Assembly: GCF_030406325.1 (NCBI RefSeq) | Contig: NZ_JAUEQY010000001.1 | Span: forward strand, 1-64,000 | Origin: Actinomadura sp. DC4 | GTDB lineage: Bacteria; Actinomycetota; Actinomycetes; Streptosporangiales; Streptosporangiaceae | DNA: 64,000 bases | Reading direction: 5' to 3' | Shown: positions 9,988-18,146 of the stretch, piece by piece | Layout: the number at the start of each line of letters is the position of its first letter | Position numbering within the stretch: position 1 is the stretch's first letter | Position numbers and translations under genes: made by a program | The notes under the pieces: generated by a model | Told to the model about the DNA's origin: nothing | Databases searched by the model: none | The model's input: only the letters and a program-made list of their open reading frames with translations

Positions 9988-11385
9988 ATGAGCCTGGTGA
10001 CGCCGGTCGAGGTCGTTCCGGCCGACCGCCTGGGGCGGGTGCACTTCGTCGGCATCGGCGGAGCCGGCATGTCGGGCATCGCCCGCATCATGCTGGAGCG
10101 CGGCATCCCCGTCTCCGGCAGCGACGCGAAGGACTCCGACCTGCTCGCCGAGCTGCGCGAGATGGGCGCGACGACGCATGTGGGCCACGCCGCCGAGCAC
10201 CTCGGCGACGCGGCCACGGTCGTCGTCTCCACCGCGATCCGCGAGACCAACCCGGAGCTGGCCACCGCCCGCGAGCGCGGCCTGTTCGTGCTCCACCGCT
10301 CCGCCGCGCTCGCCTCCCTGATGGCGGGCCGCCGGTCCGTCGCGGTGGCCGGCACACACGGCAAGACGACGACCACCTCGATGCTGACGGTGGCGCTGCA
10401 GCACGCGGGCGCCGACCCGTCCTACTGCATCGGCGGCCAGCTCGTCACCACCGGTCTCGGCGCCGCGGACGGCTCCGGCGACCTGTTCGTCGCCGAGGCC
10501 GACGAGAGCGACGGCTCGTTCCTGAACTTCCGCCCGACGGCGGCCATCGTGACCAACGTGGAGGCCGACCACCTCGACAACTACGCCAGCTTCGAGAAGG
10601 TCACCGAGACCTTCGCCCGCTTCGTGGAGCGGATCGAGCCGGGCGGCCTGCTCGTGGTGTGCGCCGACGACCAGGCCGCGCGCGCACTGGGTGAGCAGGG
10701 TGCGGCGCGGGGCCTGACCGTCCGCACCTACGGCGAGGCCGAGGACGCCGGCTACCGTACGGAGGGCTTCGCGCCACGCGGGCTCGGCTCACGGTTCACC
10801 GTGGGCGGGCGGGCGATGGAGCTGTCGGTGCCCGGGCGCCACAACGCGCTCAACGCCACCGCCGTCTACGCCACCGCCGTCGAGCTCGGCGTGGCCGCCG
10901 GCGCGATCGCCGAGGGGCTGGCCGGGTTCACCGGGGCCCGGCGCCGCCTGGAGCCCAAGGGCGAGGTGGGCGGCGTCAGGGTCTTCGACAGCTACGCCCA
11001 CCACCCCACGGAGCTGGCCGCCGACCTGCGGGCCACCCGCGACTACGTCGGTGAGCTGGGCGGGGGCCGCATCGTGGCGGTGTTCCAGCCGCACCTGTTC
11101 AGCCGGACCCAGTTCTTCGCGGCCGAGTTCGGCGCCGCGCTCGGCCTGGCCGACGAGGTCGTCGTCCTCGACGTCTTCCCGGCCCGCGAGGACCCGATCC
11201 CGGGGGTGACCGGCGAGCTCGTCGCCAAGGCCGTCCCGCACGGCCGGGTCGTCTACGAGGCGGACGGAAACGCGGTGGCCGGGCGTGTCGCGGCGATGGC
11301 CGCGCCCGGGGACGTCATCATCACCATGGGCGCCGGGGACGTGACAAGGCTCGGACCGAAGATCCTCGGGCTGCTCGGCGCCTGA
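9988..11385 (+). CDS. murC: UDP-MurNAc--L-alanine ligase
   Basis: First amino-acid adding Mur ligase. N-terminal UDP-binding domain (HFVGIGGAGMSGIA), P-loop GTHGKTTTT, and a C-terminal domain with DSYAHHPTEL. ATG at 9988 has GGGGGAG at 9976-9982. 465 residues, normal. Lies 19 bases after murG and 44 before ftsQ. Confidence 0.95.
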   Translation: MSLVTPVEVVPADRLGRVHFVGIGGAGMSGIARIMLERGIPVSGSDAKDSDLLAELREMGATTHVGHAAEHLGDAATVVVSTAIRETNPELATARERGLFVLHRSAALASLMAGRRSVAVAGTHGKTTTTSMLTVALQHAGADPSYCIGGQLVTTGLGAADGSGDLFVAEADESDGSFLNFRPTAAIVTNVEADHLDNYASFEKVTETFARFVERIEPGGLLVVCADDQAARALGEQGAARGLTVRTYGEAEDAGYRTEGFAPRGLGSRFTVGGRAMELSVPGRHNALNATAVYATAVELGVAAGAIAEGLAGFTGARRRLEPKGEVGGVRVFDSYAHHPTELAADLRATRDYVGELGGGRIVAVFQPHLFSRTQFFAAEFGAALGLADEVVVLDVFPAREDPIPGVTGELVAKAVPHGRVVYEADGNAVAGRVAAMAAPGDVIITMGAGDVTRLGPKILGLLGA

Positions 11386-11429
11386 CCCGCCGCCTGGGCG
11401 GCCGGCCGTCAGGCGGGGAGGAGGCCCAG

Positions 11430-12167
11430 GTGAGCAGTGGTACGGACACTCCGGAACACGTGGAGGAAGCGGCGCCGCCACGGCGCCGGTCCAGCCGCTG
11501 GAAGGTGCTGTTCGTCACGCTGCTCGTCGTCGGGGTCCTGGGCACGGCCGCGTGGGTCCTGCTGGGCTCGCGGCTGCTCGTGGCCCGGCACATCGACGTC
11601 GTGGGGGAGCGGCTGGTGCCCCGCGACCGGGTGCTCGCCGTCGCCCGCGTACGCCTCGGGGAGCCCCTCATCAGGCTCGACACCGGTGCCGTACGCGACC
11701 GGGTCGAGGCGGTCCAGGAGGTCGAGACCGTCCGCGTCGAGCGCCGCTGGCCGGCCACGGTCCGCATCGTCATACGCGAGCGCACCCCGATCGCCGCCGT
11801 GCAGCGCGACAACCGGTTCCTCCAGGTCGACCGTTACGGGGTGACGGTCCTCACATCGGCGGCGCGCCCGCGCGGCCTGCCGTCGCTCAGCGTGGCCGAT
11901 CCCACGCCGACCGACCCGGCGCTGCGGTCCGGTCTGGCGGTGATCCGGGCCCTGCCGCCGTGGATCTCCAACCGTGTCGCGAGCGTCGACGCGCGCTCGC
12001 CCGAGGCCGTCACACTGCGCCTCAAGGAGGGGGTCACGATCGTGTGGGGCGCACCGGAACGCACGCCCGACAAGCTACGGTTGCTACGCGGTCTGCTGAG
12101 CACGACTCCGCAGCGCGGCATCAAGTCCATTGACGTGAGTTCGCCCGAGGTCGTCACCACCGAGTAG
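11430..12167 (+). CDS. ftsQ: Cell division protein FtsQ
   Basis: Bitopic divisome protein. Cytoplasmic N-terminus of about 22 residues with an Arg-rich stop before the single membrane segment (about residues 25-45), then an extracytoplasmic POTRA domain (about 50-120) and FtsQ domain. GTG start at 11430 with a strong GGGGAGGAGG upstream. 245 residues is within the actinobacterial range. Last gene before the ftsZ promoter region. Confidence 0.93.
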   Translation: MSSGTDTPEHVEEAAPPRRRSSRWKVLFVTLLVVGVLGTAAWVLLGSRLLVARHIDVVGERLVPRDRVLAVARVRLGEPLIRLDTGAVRDRVEAVQEVETVRVERRWPATVRIVIRERTPIAAVQRDNRFLQVDRYGVTVLTSAARPRGLPSLSVADPTPTDPALRSGLAVIRALPPWISNRVASVDARSPEAVTLRLKEGVTIVWGAPERTPDKLRLLRGLLSTTPQRGIKSIDVSSPEVVTTE

Positions 12168-12294
12168 CGGTGAACCCCCCGGGCACGCCACACTGGGTCG
12201 GCCGCGTGACGGGGCCGGTTCGGCGCGCGGCGGGGGCGAAGTCAGAATTAGTGGGATGTCGCGCGACACGCCGATCGGCTCGGGGCCGGGTTAG

Positions 12295-12368
12295 TTGACC
12301 CTGCAGTGGTGCGCCCCTACTGTCCGTATCAGCCTTAGGTTGACATAACTCTAAGTCTCAACTTGAGG
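12295..12368 (+). promoter_or_regulatory. ftsZ promoter region with palindromes
   Basis: The 293-base ftsQ-ftsZ spacer holds TTGACC at 12295-12300 and TACTGT at 12318-12323, 17 bases apart, a good vegetative-type promoter. Just downstream are TTGACA at 12340-12345 (no good -10 at 17 bases), an inverted repeat CTTAG (12334-12338) with CTAAG (12351-12355), and a palindrome CTCAA-C-TTGAG at 12357-12367. Similar AT-rich TTGACATAACTC-like sequence precedes ftsZ in other actinomycetes as far as I recall. Promoter assignment is inference from spacing. Confidence 0.55.
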
Positions 12369-12460
12369 GTGAGGGTTCCGGCCCGGCAAGAGAAACGTGA
12401 CGGTCGTCCGTATGGGCGGCTGCGAATATAACGACAGAGCGAGCGGAAGGGCCCCTCGTT

Positions 12461-13855
12461 GTGGCAGCACCGCAGAATTACCTAGCGGTCATCAAGGTCG
12501 TCGGCATCGGCGGCGGCGGTGTCAATGCCGTCAACCGAATGATCGAAGAGGGACTCAAGGGCGTCGAGTTCATCGCGATCAACACCGACGCCCAGGCGCT
12601 GCTCATGAGTGACGCCGACGTCAAGCTCGACGTCGGCCGCGAGCTCACCCGCGGTCTCGGCGCGGGAGCCAACCCCGATGTCGGCCGCAAGGCCGCCGAG
12701 GACCACCGGGAAGAGATCGAAGAGGTGCTCAAGGGCGCCGACATGGTCTTCGTCACAGCGGGTGAGGGCGGCGGCACCGGCACCGGCGGAGCGCCCGTGG
12801 TGGCCAACATCGCCCGGTCGCTCGGCGCGCTCACGATCGGCGTGGTGACCCGCCCCTTCAGCTTCGAGGGCAAGCGGCGCGCGATGCAGGCCGAGGCCGG
12901 CATAGAGACACTGCGCGACGAGGTCGACACCCTCATCGTCATCCCGAACGACCGGCTGCTGTCGATCTCCGACCGCCAGGTCAGCGTGCTCGACGCCTTC
13001 AAGGCCGCCGACCAGGTGCTCCTCTCCGGTGTCCAGGGCATCACCGACCTGATCACCACGCCCGGCCTGATCAACCTCGACTTCGCCGATGTCAAGTCGG
13101 TCATGTCCGGAGCCGGCTCCGCCCTCATGGGCATCGGCTCCGCGCGCGGCGACGACCGCTCGGTGGCCGCAGCCGAGATGGCGATCTCCAGCCCGCTGCT
13201 GGAGGCCAGCATCGACGGCGCCCACGGCGTGCTGCTGTCCATCTCCGGCGGGTCCGACCTCGGTCTCTTCGAGATCAACGAGGCGGCGCAGCTCGTGTCC
13301 AACGCGGCGGCGCCCGACGCGAACATCATCTTCGGCGCGGTCATCGACGACGCCCTCGGCGACGAGGTCCGCGTGACGGTCATCGCGGCCGGCTTCGACG
13401 AGGTCCAGTCCGAGGGCAGATCGGGGCCCCTACCGGAGTCCAAGCGGGCCACCCCGCCCCGGCCGGCCGTCGCGACGCCGCCTGTGGCGACGCCTCCGGT
13501 GGCCGCTCCGCGCCCGGTGGTCCCGCCGCAGGCGCCGGCCCCGCCGCGGGTCACGCCGATGCCCGCCCCGCAGCGCGGTGCCGAGCCGGCCGAGGAGGAG
13601 CGCAAGCCCGCGCCGCCCAAGCCGGAGCAGTCCAAGCCGCAGGAGACCAAATCCGAGGCGTCGCGCACCGACAAGCCCGACTCCGGAGGAACGGCTCCGC
13701 CACGCCCGGCCTCGAGTGAGGCCGTCGCGGGCCCTAAGGTGCCGCGGCCGGCGACCGAGCCGACCGCGGCGCGCCTCAACTCCGACTCGGCACGCCGCCG
13801 TCCCGTCGTGTTCGACGAGGACGACGACCTCGACGTGCCCGACTTTCTCAAGTAG
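12461..13855 (+). CDS. ftsZ: Cell division GTPase FtsZ
   Basis: Tubulin-like GTPase forming the Z ring. GTP-binding motif GGGTGTG at residues 103-109, N-terminal [13 protein letters not shown], and T7-loop region with [11 protein letters not shown]. After about residue 325 comes a long Pro/Ala/Lys/Glu-rich linker (about 115 residues) and a short acidic conserved tail ending [11 protein letters not shown], the likely SepF/FtsW contact peptide. GTG at 12461 with GCGGAAGGG eight bases upstream. 464 residues, long because of the linker. Confidence 0.97.
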   Translation: MAAPQNYLAVIKVVGIGGGGVNAVNRMIEEGLKGVEFIAINTDAQALLMSDADVKLDVGRELTRGLGAGANPDVGRKAAEDHREEIEEVLKGADMVFVTAGEGGGTGTGGAPVVANIARSLGALTIGVVTRPFSFEGKRRAMQAEAGIETLRDEVDTLIVIPNDRLLSISDRQVSVLDAFKAADQVLLSGVQGITDLITTPGLINLDFADVKSVMSGAGSALMGIGSARGDDRSVAAAEMAISSPLLEASIDGAHGVLLSISGGSDLGLFEINEAAQLVSNAAAPDANIIFGAVIDDALGDEVRVTVIAAGFDEVQSEGRSGPLPESKRATPPRPAVATPPVATPPVAAPRPVVPPQAPAPPRVTPMPAPQRGAEPAEEERKPAPPKPEQSKPQETKSEASRTDKPDSGGTAPPRPASSEAVAGPKVPRPATEPTAARLNSDSARRRPVVFDEDDDLDVPDFLK

Positions 13856-13861
13856 CCACGC

Positions 13862-13890
13862 GCCGGCCCCGTGACCGTGACCGGGACCGG
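13862..13890 (+). terminator. Candidate hairpin after ftsZ
   Basis: GCCGGCCCC (13862-13870) can pair with GGGACCGGC (13882-13890) with one mismatch. There is no T tract, as is common in this GC range, so termination is only a possibility. Confidence 0.3.
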
Positions 13891-13895
13891 CCGCC

Positions 13896-13971
13896 GTGGC
13901 GTCCCGCGGAATCGTGGGAGACTCTTCACGATCATCAGCCGACGCCACGCGCGTCCCGCGGGAGTGAAGAG
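13896..13971 (+). promoter_or_regulatory. Interleaved inverted repeats covering the ylmE ribosome binding site
   Basis: Arm a GTGGCGTC (13896-13903) pairs with a' GACGCCAC (13941-13948); arm b CTCTTCAC (13922-13929) pairs with b' GTGAAGAG (13964-13971). All arms are perfect 8-mers and the order is a-b-a'-b', so the stems either form a pseudoknot or exclude each other. b' contains the ylmE Shine-Dalgarno just before ATG 13975. A direct repeat GTCCCGCGG also occurs at 13901 and 13953. The layout resembles a switch that hides or exposes the ribosome binding site; no known riboswitch class is recognised. Confidence 0.4.
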
Positions 13972-13974
13972 GGC

Positions 13975-14670
13975 ATGAGCCGCAAAGACGACCTGGCCGC
14001 CAACCTGAGGGCCGTGCGTGAGCGCATCGCCAAGGCGTGCGAGGCGGCCGGCCGCTCTCCCGGCGAGGTCACGCTCATCGCCGTCACCAAGACCTTCCCC
14101 GCCTCGGACGTACGGCTGCTCGCCGAACTCGGTGTGACGGATGTCGCGGAGAACCGCGACCAGGAGGCGGCGCCCAAGGCGGCCGAGTGCCACGATCTCG
14201 GCGTGACCTGGCACTTCGTCGGTCAGCTCCAGACCAACAAGGCCCGCTCGGTGGTCTCTTACAGTGACGTAATCCACTCCGTGGACCGGGCCCGGCTGGC
14301 GACGGCGCTCTCGCGCGCCGCCGTGGGCGCGGAGCGCCCGCTGCGCTGCCTGATCCAGGTCTCTCTCGACGAGGCGGAGGGGCGTGGCGGCGCCGACCCG
14401 GAAGAAGTGCGCCCGCTCGCCGACGCGATCTCCGCCGCGGACGGACTCGAACTCGGCGGTGTGATGGCGGTCGCTCCGCTCGGCGCGGATCCGGTGCCGG
14501 CATTCGAGCGGCTGGCGCAGATCTCCCATTCTCTGTGCGCCTCCTATCCCTCCGCCAAAACGGTCTCGGCGGGCATGAGCGCGGATATGGAACAGGCAAT
14601 CGCGGCCGGCGCGACACACGTCCGTGTCGGTACGGCGTTGCTCGGAGGCCGACGGGCAATCGTCAGGTAA
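13975..14670 (+). CDS. ylmE: PLP-binding protein YlmE/YggS (PLP homeostasis)
   Basis: Single-domain alanine-racemase-fold pyridoxal-phosphate protein thought to balance PLP and amino-acid pools. The PLP lysine lies in LIAVTKTFP; the WHFVGQLQTNK and GMSADMEQAI motifs are family hallmarks. 231 residues. In most actinobacteria ylmD (laccase-fold PgeF) sits between ftsZ and this gene; here nothing is left of it. Start ATG 13975 with GAAGAGGG upstream. Confidence 0.92.
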   Translation: MSRKDDLAANLRAVRERIAKACEAAGRSPGEVTLIAVTKTFPASDVRLLAELGVTDVAENRDQEAAPKAAECHDLGVTWHFVGQLQTNKARSVVSYSDVIHSVDRARLATALSRAAVGAERPLRCLIQVSLDEAEGRGGADPEEVRPLADAISAADGLELGGVMAVAPLGADPVPAFERLAQISHSLCASYPSAKTVSAGMSADMEQAIAAGATHVRVGTALLGGRRAIVR

Positions 14671-14769
14671 TGTCCCCACAGTGGACCTTGGCGTCCGCGT
14701 CTAAACGCAGGCGATCGATCAGCGGAAGCTTCCCGCAAGGACCCAGTCGGCAGACGACGGAGGGGGCGT

Positions 14770-15288
14770 ATGGCCAGCGCGATGCGCAAGATGGCGGTCT
14801 ACCTCGGCCTTGTGGAGGACGATCGCTACGATGATGACTACGACGAGTACGACATCTACGACGACGAGGCCGCGGACCGTCGCCGGGGTGACCGTGCCGA
14901 CGACGAGTCGTCCGCACCGGCCCTGAGCGCTCCGGAGCAGGCCGAAGGCGAGCAGAAGCCCTTCGTCGGCGAACGACGGACCTCACTTGCCGAGTCCACG
15001 GTGTCAGACCTTGCGCGAATCACTACGCTTCACCCCAGGACCTACAACGAGGCCCGTACGATCGGAGAGCACTTCCGGGAGGGGACCCCGGTGATCATGA
15101 ATCTCACCGAGATGGTCGACAGTGACGCCAAGCGTCTCGTCGACTTTGCGGCTGGTCTCATATTCGGCCTGCACGGGAGCATCGAGCGTGTTACGAACAA
15201 GGTGTTCCTGTTGTCCCCCGCCAATGTCGAGGTGACGGCCGAAGACAAGGCCCGTATGGCAGAACGAGGGTTCTTCAATCAGAGCTGA
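14770..15288 (+). CDS. sepF: Cell division protein SepF
   Basis: FtsZ membrane tether and organiser. N-terminal amphipathic segment (MRKMAVYLGLVE), an Asp/Tyr-rich acidic linker, then the SepF core (about residues 80-165) with VSDLARITTLHPRTYNEA and the FAAGLIFGLHGSIERV segment. ATG at 14770 follows GGAGGGGG with five bases spacing; ATG 14782 is an alternative. 172 residues. Confidence 0.95.
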   Translation: MASAMRKMAVYLGLVEDDRYDDDYDEYDIYDDEAADRRRGDRADDESSAPALSAPEQAEGEQKPFVGERRTSLAESTVSDLARITTLHPRTYNEARTIGEHFREGTPVIMNLTEMVDSDAKRLVDFAAGLIFGLHGSIERVTNKVFLLSPANVEVTAEDKARMAERGFFNQS

Positions 15289-15303
15289 CAGCCACATGCG
15301 AGA

Positions 15304-15591
15304 GTGTTCGTGAACCTTGGAAACTACCTGAGCATCCCGCTCTACCTGTTCCTGCTGTTCCTCATCGGCAGACTGGTACTCGAGACGCTTCAGGCGTTCG
15401 CCCGGTCTTGGAGGCCTACGGGGGTGGTGCTGGTACTAGCGGAGACGACGTACACGATCACCGATCCACCCCTTAGACTGCTACGTCGTTTCATCCCTTC
15501 GGTTCGGCTGGGTAACGTTGCGTTCGACCTGAGCTTCACGGTCCTCTTCTTCGTGGTCTGGTTCTTGATCATCGTCGTCCAGCCGCTCTGA
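15304..15591 (+). CDS. YggT family membrane protein
   Basis: 95-residue protein with two hydrophobic segments (about residues 7-27 and 72-92), matching the YggT/YlmG family found between sepF and divIVA in Gram-positives and involved in membrane or nucleoid organisation. GTG at 15304 or GTG at 15310 could be used; only a weak GAGAG precedes them, and the sepF stop is 15 bases upstream, so coupling is likely. Confidence 0.88.
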   Translation: MFVNLGNYLSIPLYLFLLFLIGRLVLETLQAFARSWRPTGVVLVLAETTYTITDPPLRLLRRFIPSVRLGNVAFDLSFTVLFFVVWFLIIVVQPL

Positions 15592-15641
15592 TCGGGTACC
15601 GTCCGTTCGGGGACAGACTCCAAGCGCGCCAAGGAGACCAG

Positions 15642-16571
15642 ATGCCGCTGACACCCGCGGATGTGCGTAACAAGCAGTTCAGTACCACCCGGCTTCGGCC
15701 GGGATACGACGAAGAGGAGGTCGACGCTTTCCTCGATGAGGTCGAGGCCGAGCTCGACCGGCTCATCCAGGAGAACGAGGAGCTGCGCGCCAAGCTCGCG
15801 GAGTGCCTCCGTGGCAAGGTGCCGGCGATGGCCGCCCCCATCGTCGAGCCCAAGCCCGAGATGACCCACATGCCTGAGCCGCCCAAGCCTCCGGAGCCCA
15901 AGGAGCCGGAGCCCGTGCTCGGCGGTCTCGGCATGCCCCAGCAGGCCCCCCCGCCGCCTCCCGTTCAGGTGAGCAGCCCGGGTGAGGACAACATGGACAC
16001 GGCCGCCCGCGTGCTCGCGCTCGCGCAGCAGACGGCCGACCAGGCGATCGCCGACGCCCGCCGCGAGGCCGACGAGACCCTGGGCCGCGCACGCCGCGAG
16101 GCCGAGGAGATCCTCGGAAAGGCCCGCCGCCAGTCCGAGCAGATCGTCAGCGAGGCCCGCGCCCGCGCCGAGTCCCTCGAGCGCGACGCGCAGGACCGTC
16201 ACCGCCAGGCGATGGGCTCCCTCGTGCAGCAGCGCGAAGAGCTCGAGCGCATGGTCGACGACCTCAACGCCTTCGAGCGTGAGTACCGCAGCCGCCTGAA
16301 GGCCTACCTCGAGGGCCAGCTGCGCGAGCTCGAGGCCGGCAGCCACGGCGGCCCGTTCGGCGGCCCCACCGGCACCGGTCCGCAACCTGCTCAGCAGCAG
16401 CAGCAGCCCGTGCCGCAGCACGCCGAGGTCCGCAACGGCCAGCCCGCGGTGGGTCCGGGTAACACCGGGCAGAACCCGTTCCCGCAGCAGCAGCCCGAGC
16501 CGGTCCAGCACGCCCAGCACGCGACCGGGGGTTTTCACACCGCCGACAACCCGCCGCACGACCGCCGGTGA
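15642..16571 (+). CDS. wag31: Polar growth/septum scaffold DivIVA (Wag31)
   Basis: Coiled-coil scaffold that marks curved membrane at poles and septa in apically growing actinobacteria. N-terminal DivIVA domain (TPADVRNKQFSTTRLRPGYD then EEEVDAFLDEVE), a Pro-rich spacer (about residues 70-110), a long coiled coil with AREARRE-type heptads (about 120-230), and a Gln/Pro-rich C-terminal tail with QQQQ runs. ATG 15642 preceded by AAGGAG. 309 residues. Confidence 0.95.
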   Translation: MPLTPADVRNKQFSTTRLRPGYDEEEVDAFLDEVEAELDRLIQENEELRAKLAECLRGKVPAMAAPIVEPKPEMTHMPEPPKPPEPKEPEPVLGGLGMPQQAPPPPPVQVSSPGEDNMDTAARVLALAQQTADQAIADARREADETLGRARREAEEILGKARRQSEQIVSEARARAESLERDAQDRHRQAMGSLVQQREELERMVDDLNAFEREYRSRLKAYLEGQLRELEAGSHGGPFGGPTGTGPQPAQQQQQPVPQHAEVRNGQPAVGPGNTGQNPFPQQQPEPVQHAQHATGGFHTADNPPHDRR

Positions 16572-16706
16572 CCACGCCAGCGTCATGAGAGGGCGAATGT
16601 CTCTCTTAGAACAAAGTGGTAGCGGGTTGGAGGCGGCCGAATCGGTCGAAGTTGCGCTAGCGTTGCTGCGCATCTCCGTACGACGGTCGGTAGAGGGAGA
16701 CCTTGC

Positions 16707-18146
16707 GTGATCATCCTGAGTGGTGTGCTCGTCGTGGTGGCGATCGCCCTTCTTGTCACGGGCATAGTCACCGGCAACACCGGGCACGAGGTAGCGGGGC
16801 TTGACGGGCTGAAGCTGATCTATGTCTCCATCGGAGTCAGCATCATCTCCGCCCTGTGCCTGGCCATCGGGGTGTTCCTGCGACGCAAGGAGCTCTTCGG
16901 CAGCGCCGAGTCCGCGAGCACCAAGCGGTCCGCGGCGAGCCGGTCCGGCAAGGCCGCCAGGCCGGCCAAGGCCAAGGCGCGCGTGGGAGCGGGAGACGAC
17001 GCCCCGACGGTCCCCGCGACCTCCGCGACGGCGCTGGACGTGCCCGCCGAGACGAGCGTCTTCGTGGTCCCCGGCCGCAAGCGCTACCACCTGGAGACCT
17101 GCCGTCAGCTGGCGGGCCGCGACAAGGAGGAGCTCACCTTCGTCGAGGCGCGTGAGGAGGGCTTCACGGCGTGCACGGCATGCCTGCCCGACACGGCCCT
17201 GGCGGTACGAGCGGCCTTCACCGAGAACGACTCCGAGGAGTCGGATGACGCCCGGTCCACCGAGTCCCTGGACACCGCCGACCTCGGCGGCCGAGGCGAC
17301 GACCCGGCACAGGTGACCCGGACCGACCTGCCGGTCACCCGGCTGGACGACGACGACATCCCCAGCACTACCACTTCCTCCTCCTCTGACTCGGGCACCG
17401 CAGAGATCGAGCCCGCCGCCGCGTCCCCAGCGGCCGCCGAGCTCCGCGACGAGCCCGAGACGAGCACCCGTCCCGAGAGGGAGGGTGCCGCCGAGACGAC
17501 CCAGTTCGACCAGGTCGGCGACATCCCGGAGGCGGCACCCGAGCCGGCCGCGGAACGACCCTCAGCGGCGCGCAAGCGGTCGTTCTTCGAGCCCCTCGAA
17601 CGCCCCGACGGCTCGGAGCAGGACTCGGCCGACGATGAGCCGGCCGAGGACACGAGCCCGCCGGAGACGACCGACGAGGGCCCGGCCGAGGAGACTGCGA
17701 GCCACGAGGACGCGTTGGTGGAGCCGGAGGCACCTGAGCCGCCGGAGGACGACGCCGAGGCCGAGGAGCCCGTGGTCGAGGAACCGGTGGTCGAGGAAGC
17801 TCAGGCCGAGGAGCCGCTCGCCGGGAGCACCGACGACCTGGTGGCGGACGAGCCGGAGCCGGAACCCGCCGTCGAGGAGCCGGAGCCGGCCCCCGAGCCC
17901 GAAGCGGCCGAGGAAACGCCCCCCGCCGAGGAGCAGGACGAGCCCGCGGCCCACTCGGACCTGCCGTTCGTCCGCATCCTGAGCGGCACGAAGCGCTACC
18001 ACCGCCCGGACTGCGCCCTCATCGAGGACATCGCCGACGACGCGGACGACCTGGAGACCCTGTCCCCGGCGGCGGCAAAGGAGCGGGGCTGCACCCCGTG
18101 CCTGGTCTGCCAGCCGGACAAGGACCCGTCAGACGACTCGTTCTGA
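16707..18146 (+). CDS. Two-TM acidic protein with two Ada-like zinc-site domains
   Basis: Not recognised as a named family. Two N-terminal membrane segments (about residues 1-22 and 37-58), a basic Lys/Arg/Ala stretch, then a small domain with YH at 127-128, Cys132 and CxxC at 156/159, a long Glu/Asp/Pro-rich linker (about 180-415), and a second domain with YH at 431-432, Cys436 and Cys462, 465 and 468. The pattern GxKRYHxxxC...GxxxCxxCxPD resembles the zinc-binding N-terminal domain of Ada-like proteins and may bind zinc or another ligand on the cytoplasmic side. GTG at 16707 with GTAGAGGGAGA upstream. Position next to wag31 hints at an envelope or division role; that is inference. Confidence 0.75.
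   Translation: MIILSGVLVVVAIALLVTGIVTGNTGHEVAGLDGLKLIYVSIGVSIISALCLAIGVFLRRKELFGSAESASTKRSAASRSGKAARPAKAKARVGAGDDAPTVPATSATALDVPAETSVFVVPGRKRYHLETCRQLAGRDKEELTFVEAREEGFTACTACLPDTALAVRAAFTENDSEESDDARSTESLDTADLGGRGDDPAQVTRTDLPVTRLDDDDIPSTTTSSSSDSGTAEIEPAAASPAAAELRDEPETSTRPEREGAAETTQFDQVGDIPEAAPEPAAERPSAARKRSFFEPLERPDGSEQDSADDEPAEDTSPPETTDEGPAEETASHEDALVEPEAPEPPEDDAEAEEPVVEEPVVEEAQAEEPLAGSTDDLVADEPEPEPAVEEPEPAPEPEAAEETPPAEEQDEPAAHSDLPFVRILSGTKRYHRPDCALIEDIADDADDLETLSPAAAKERGCTPCLVCQPDKDPSDDSF

Noticed and set aside
12340-12368. TTGACA at 12340 as the main ftsZ -35
   Set aside because: No good -10 at 16-18 bases (TTGAGG only); the TTGACC/TACTGT pair just upstream is better.
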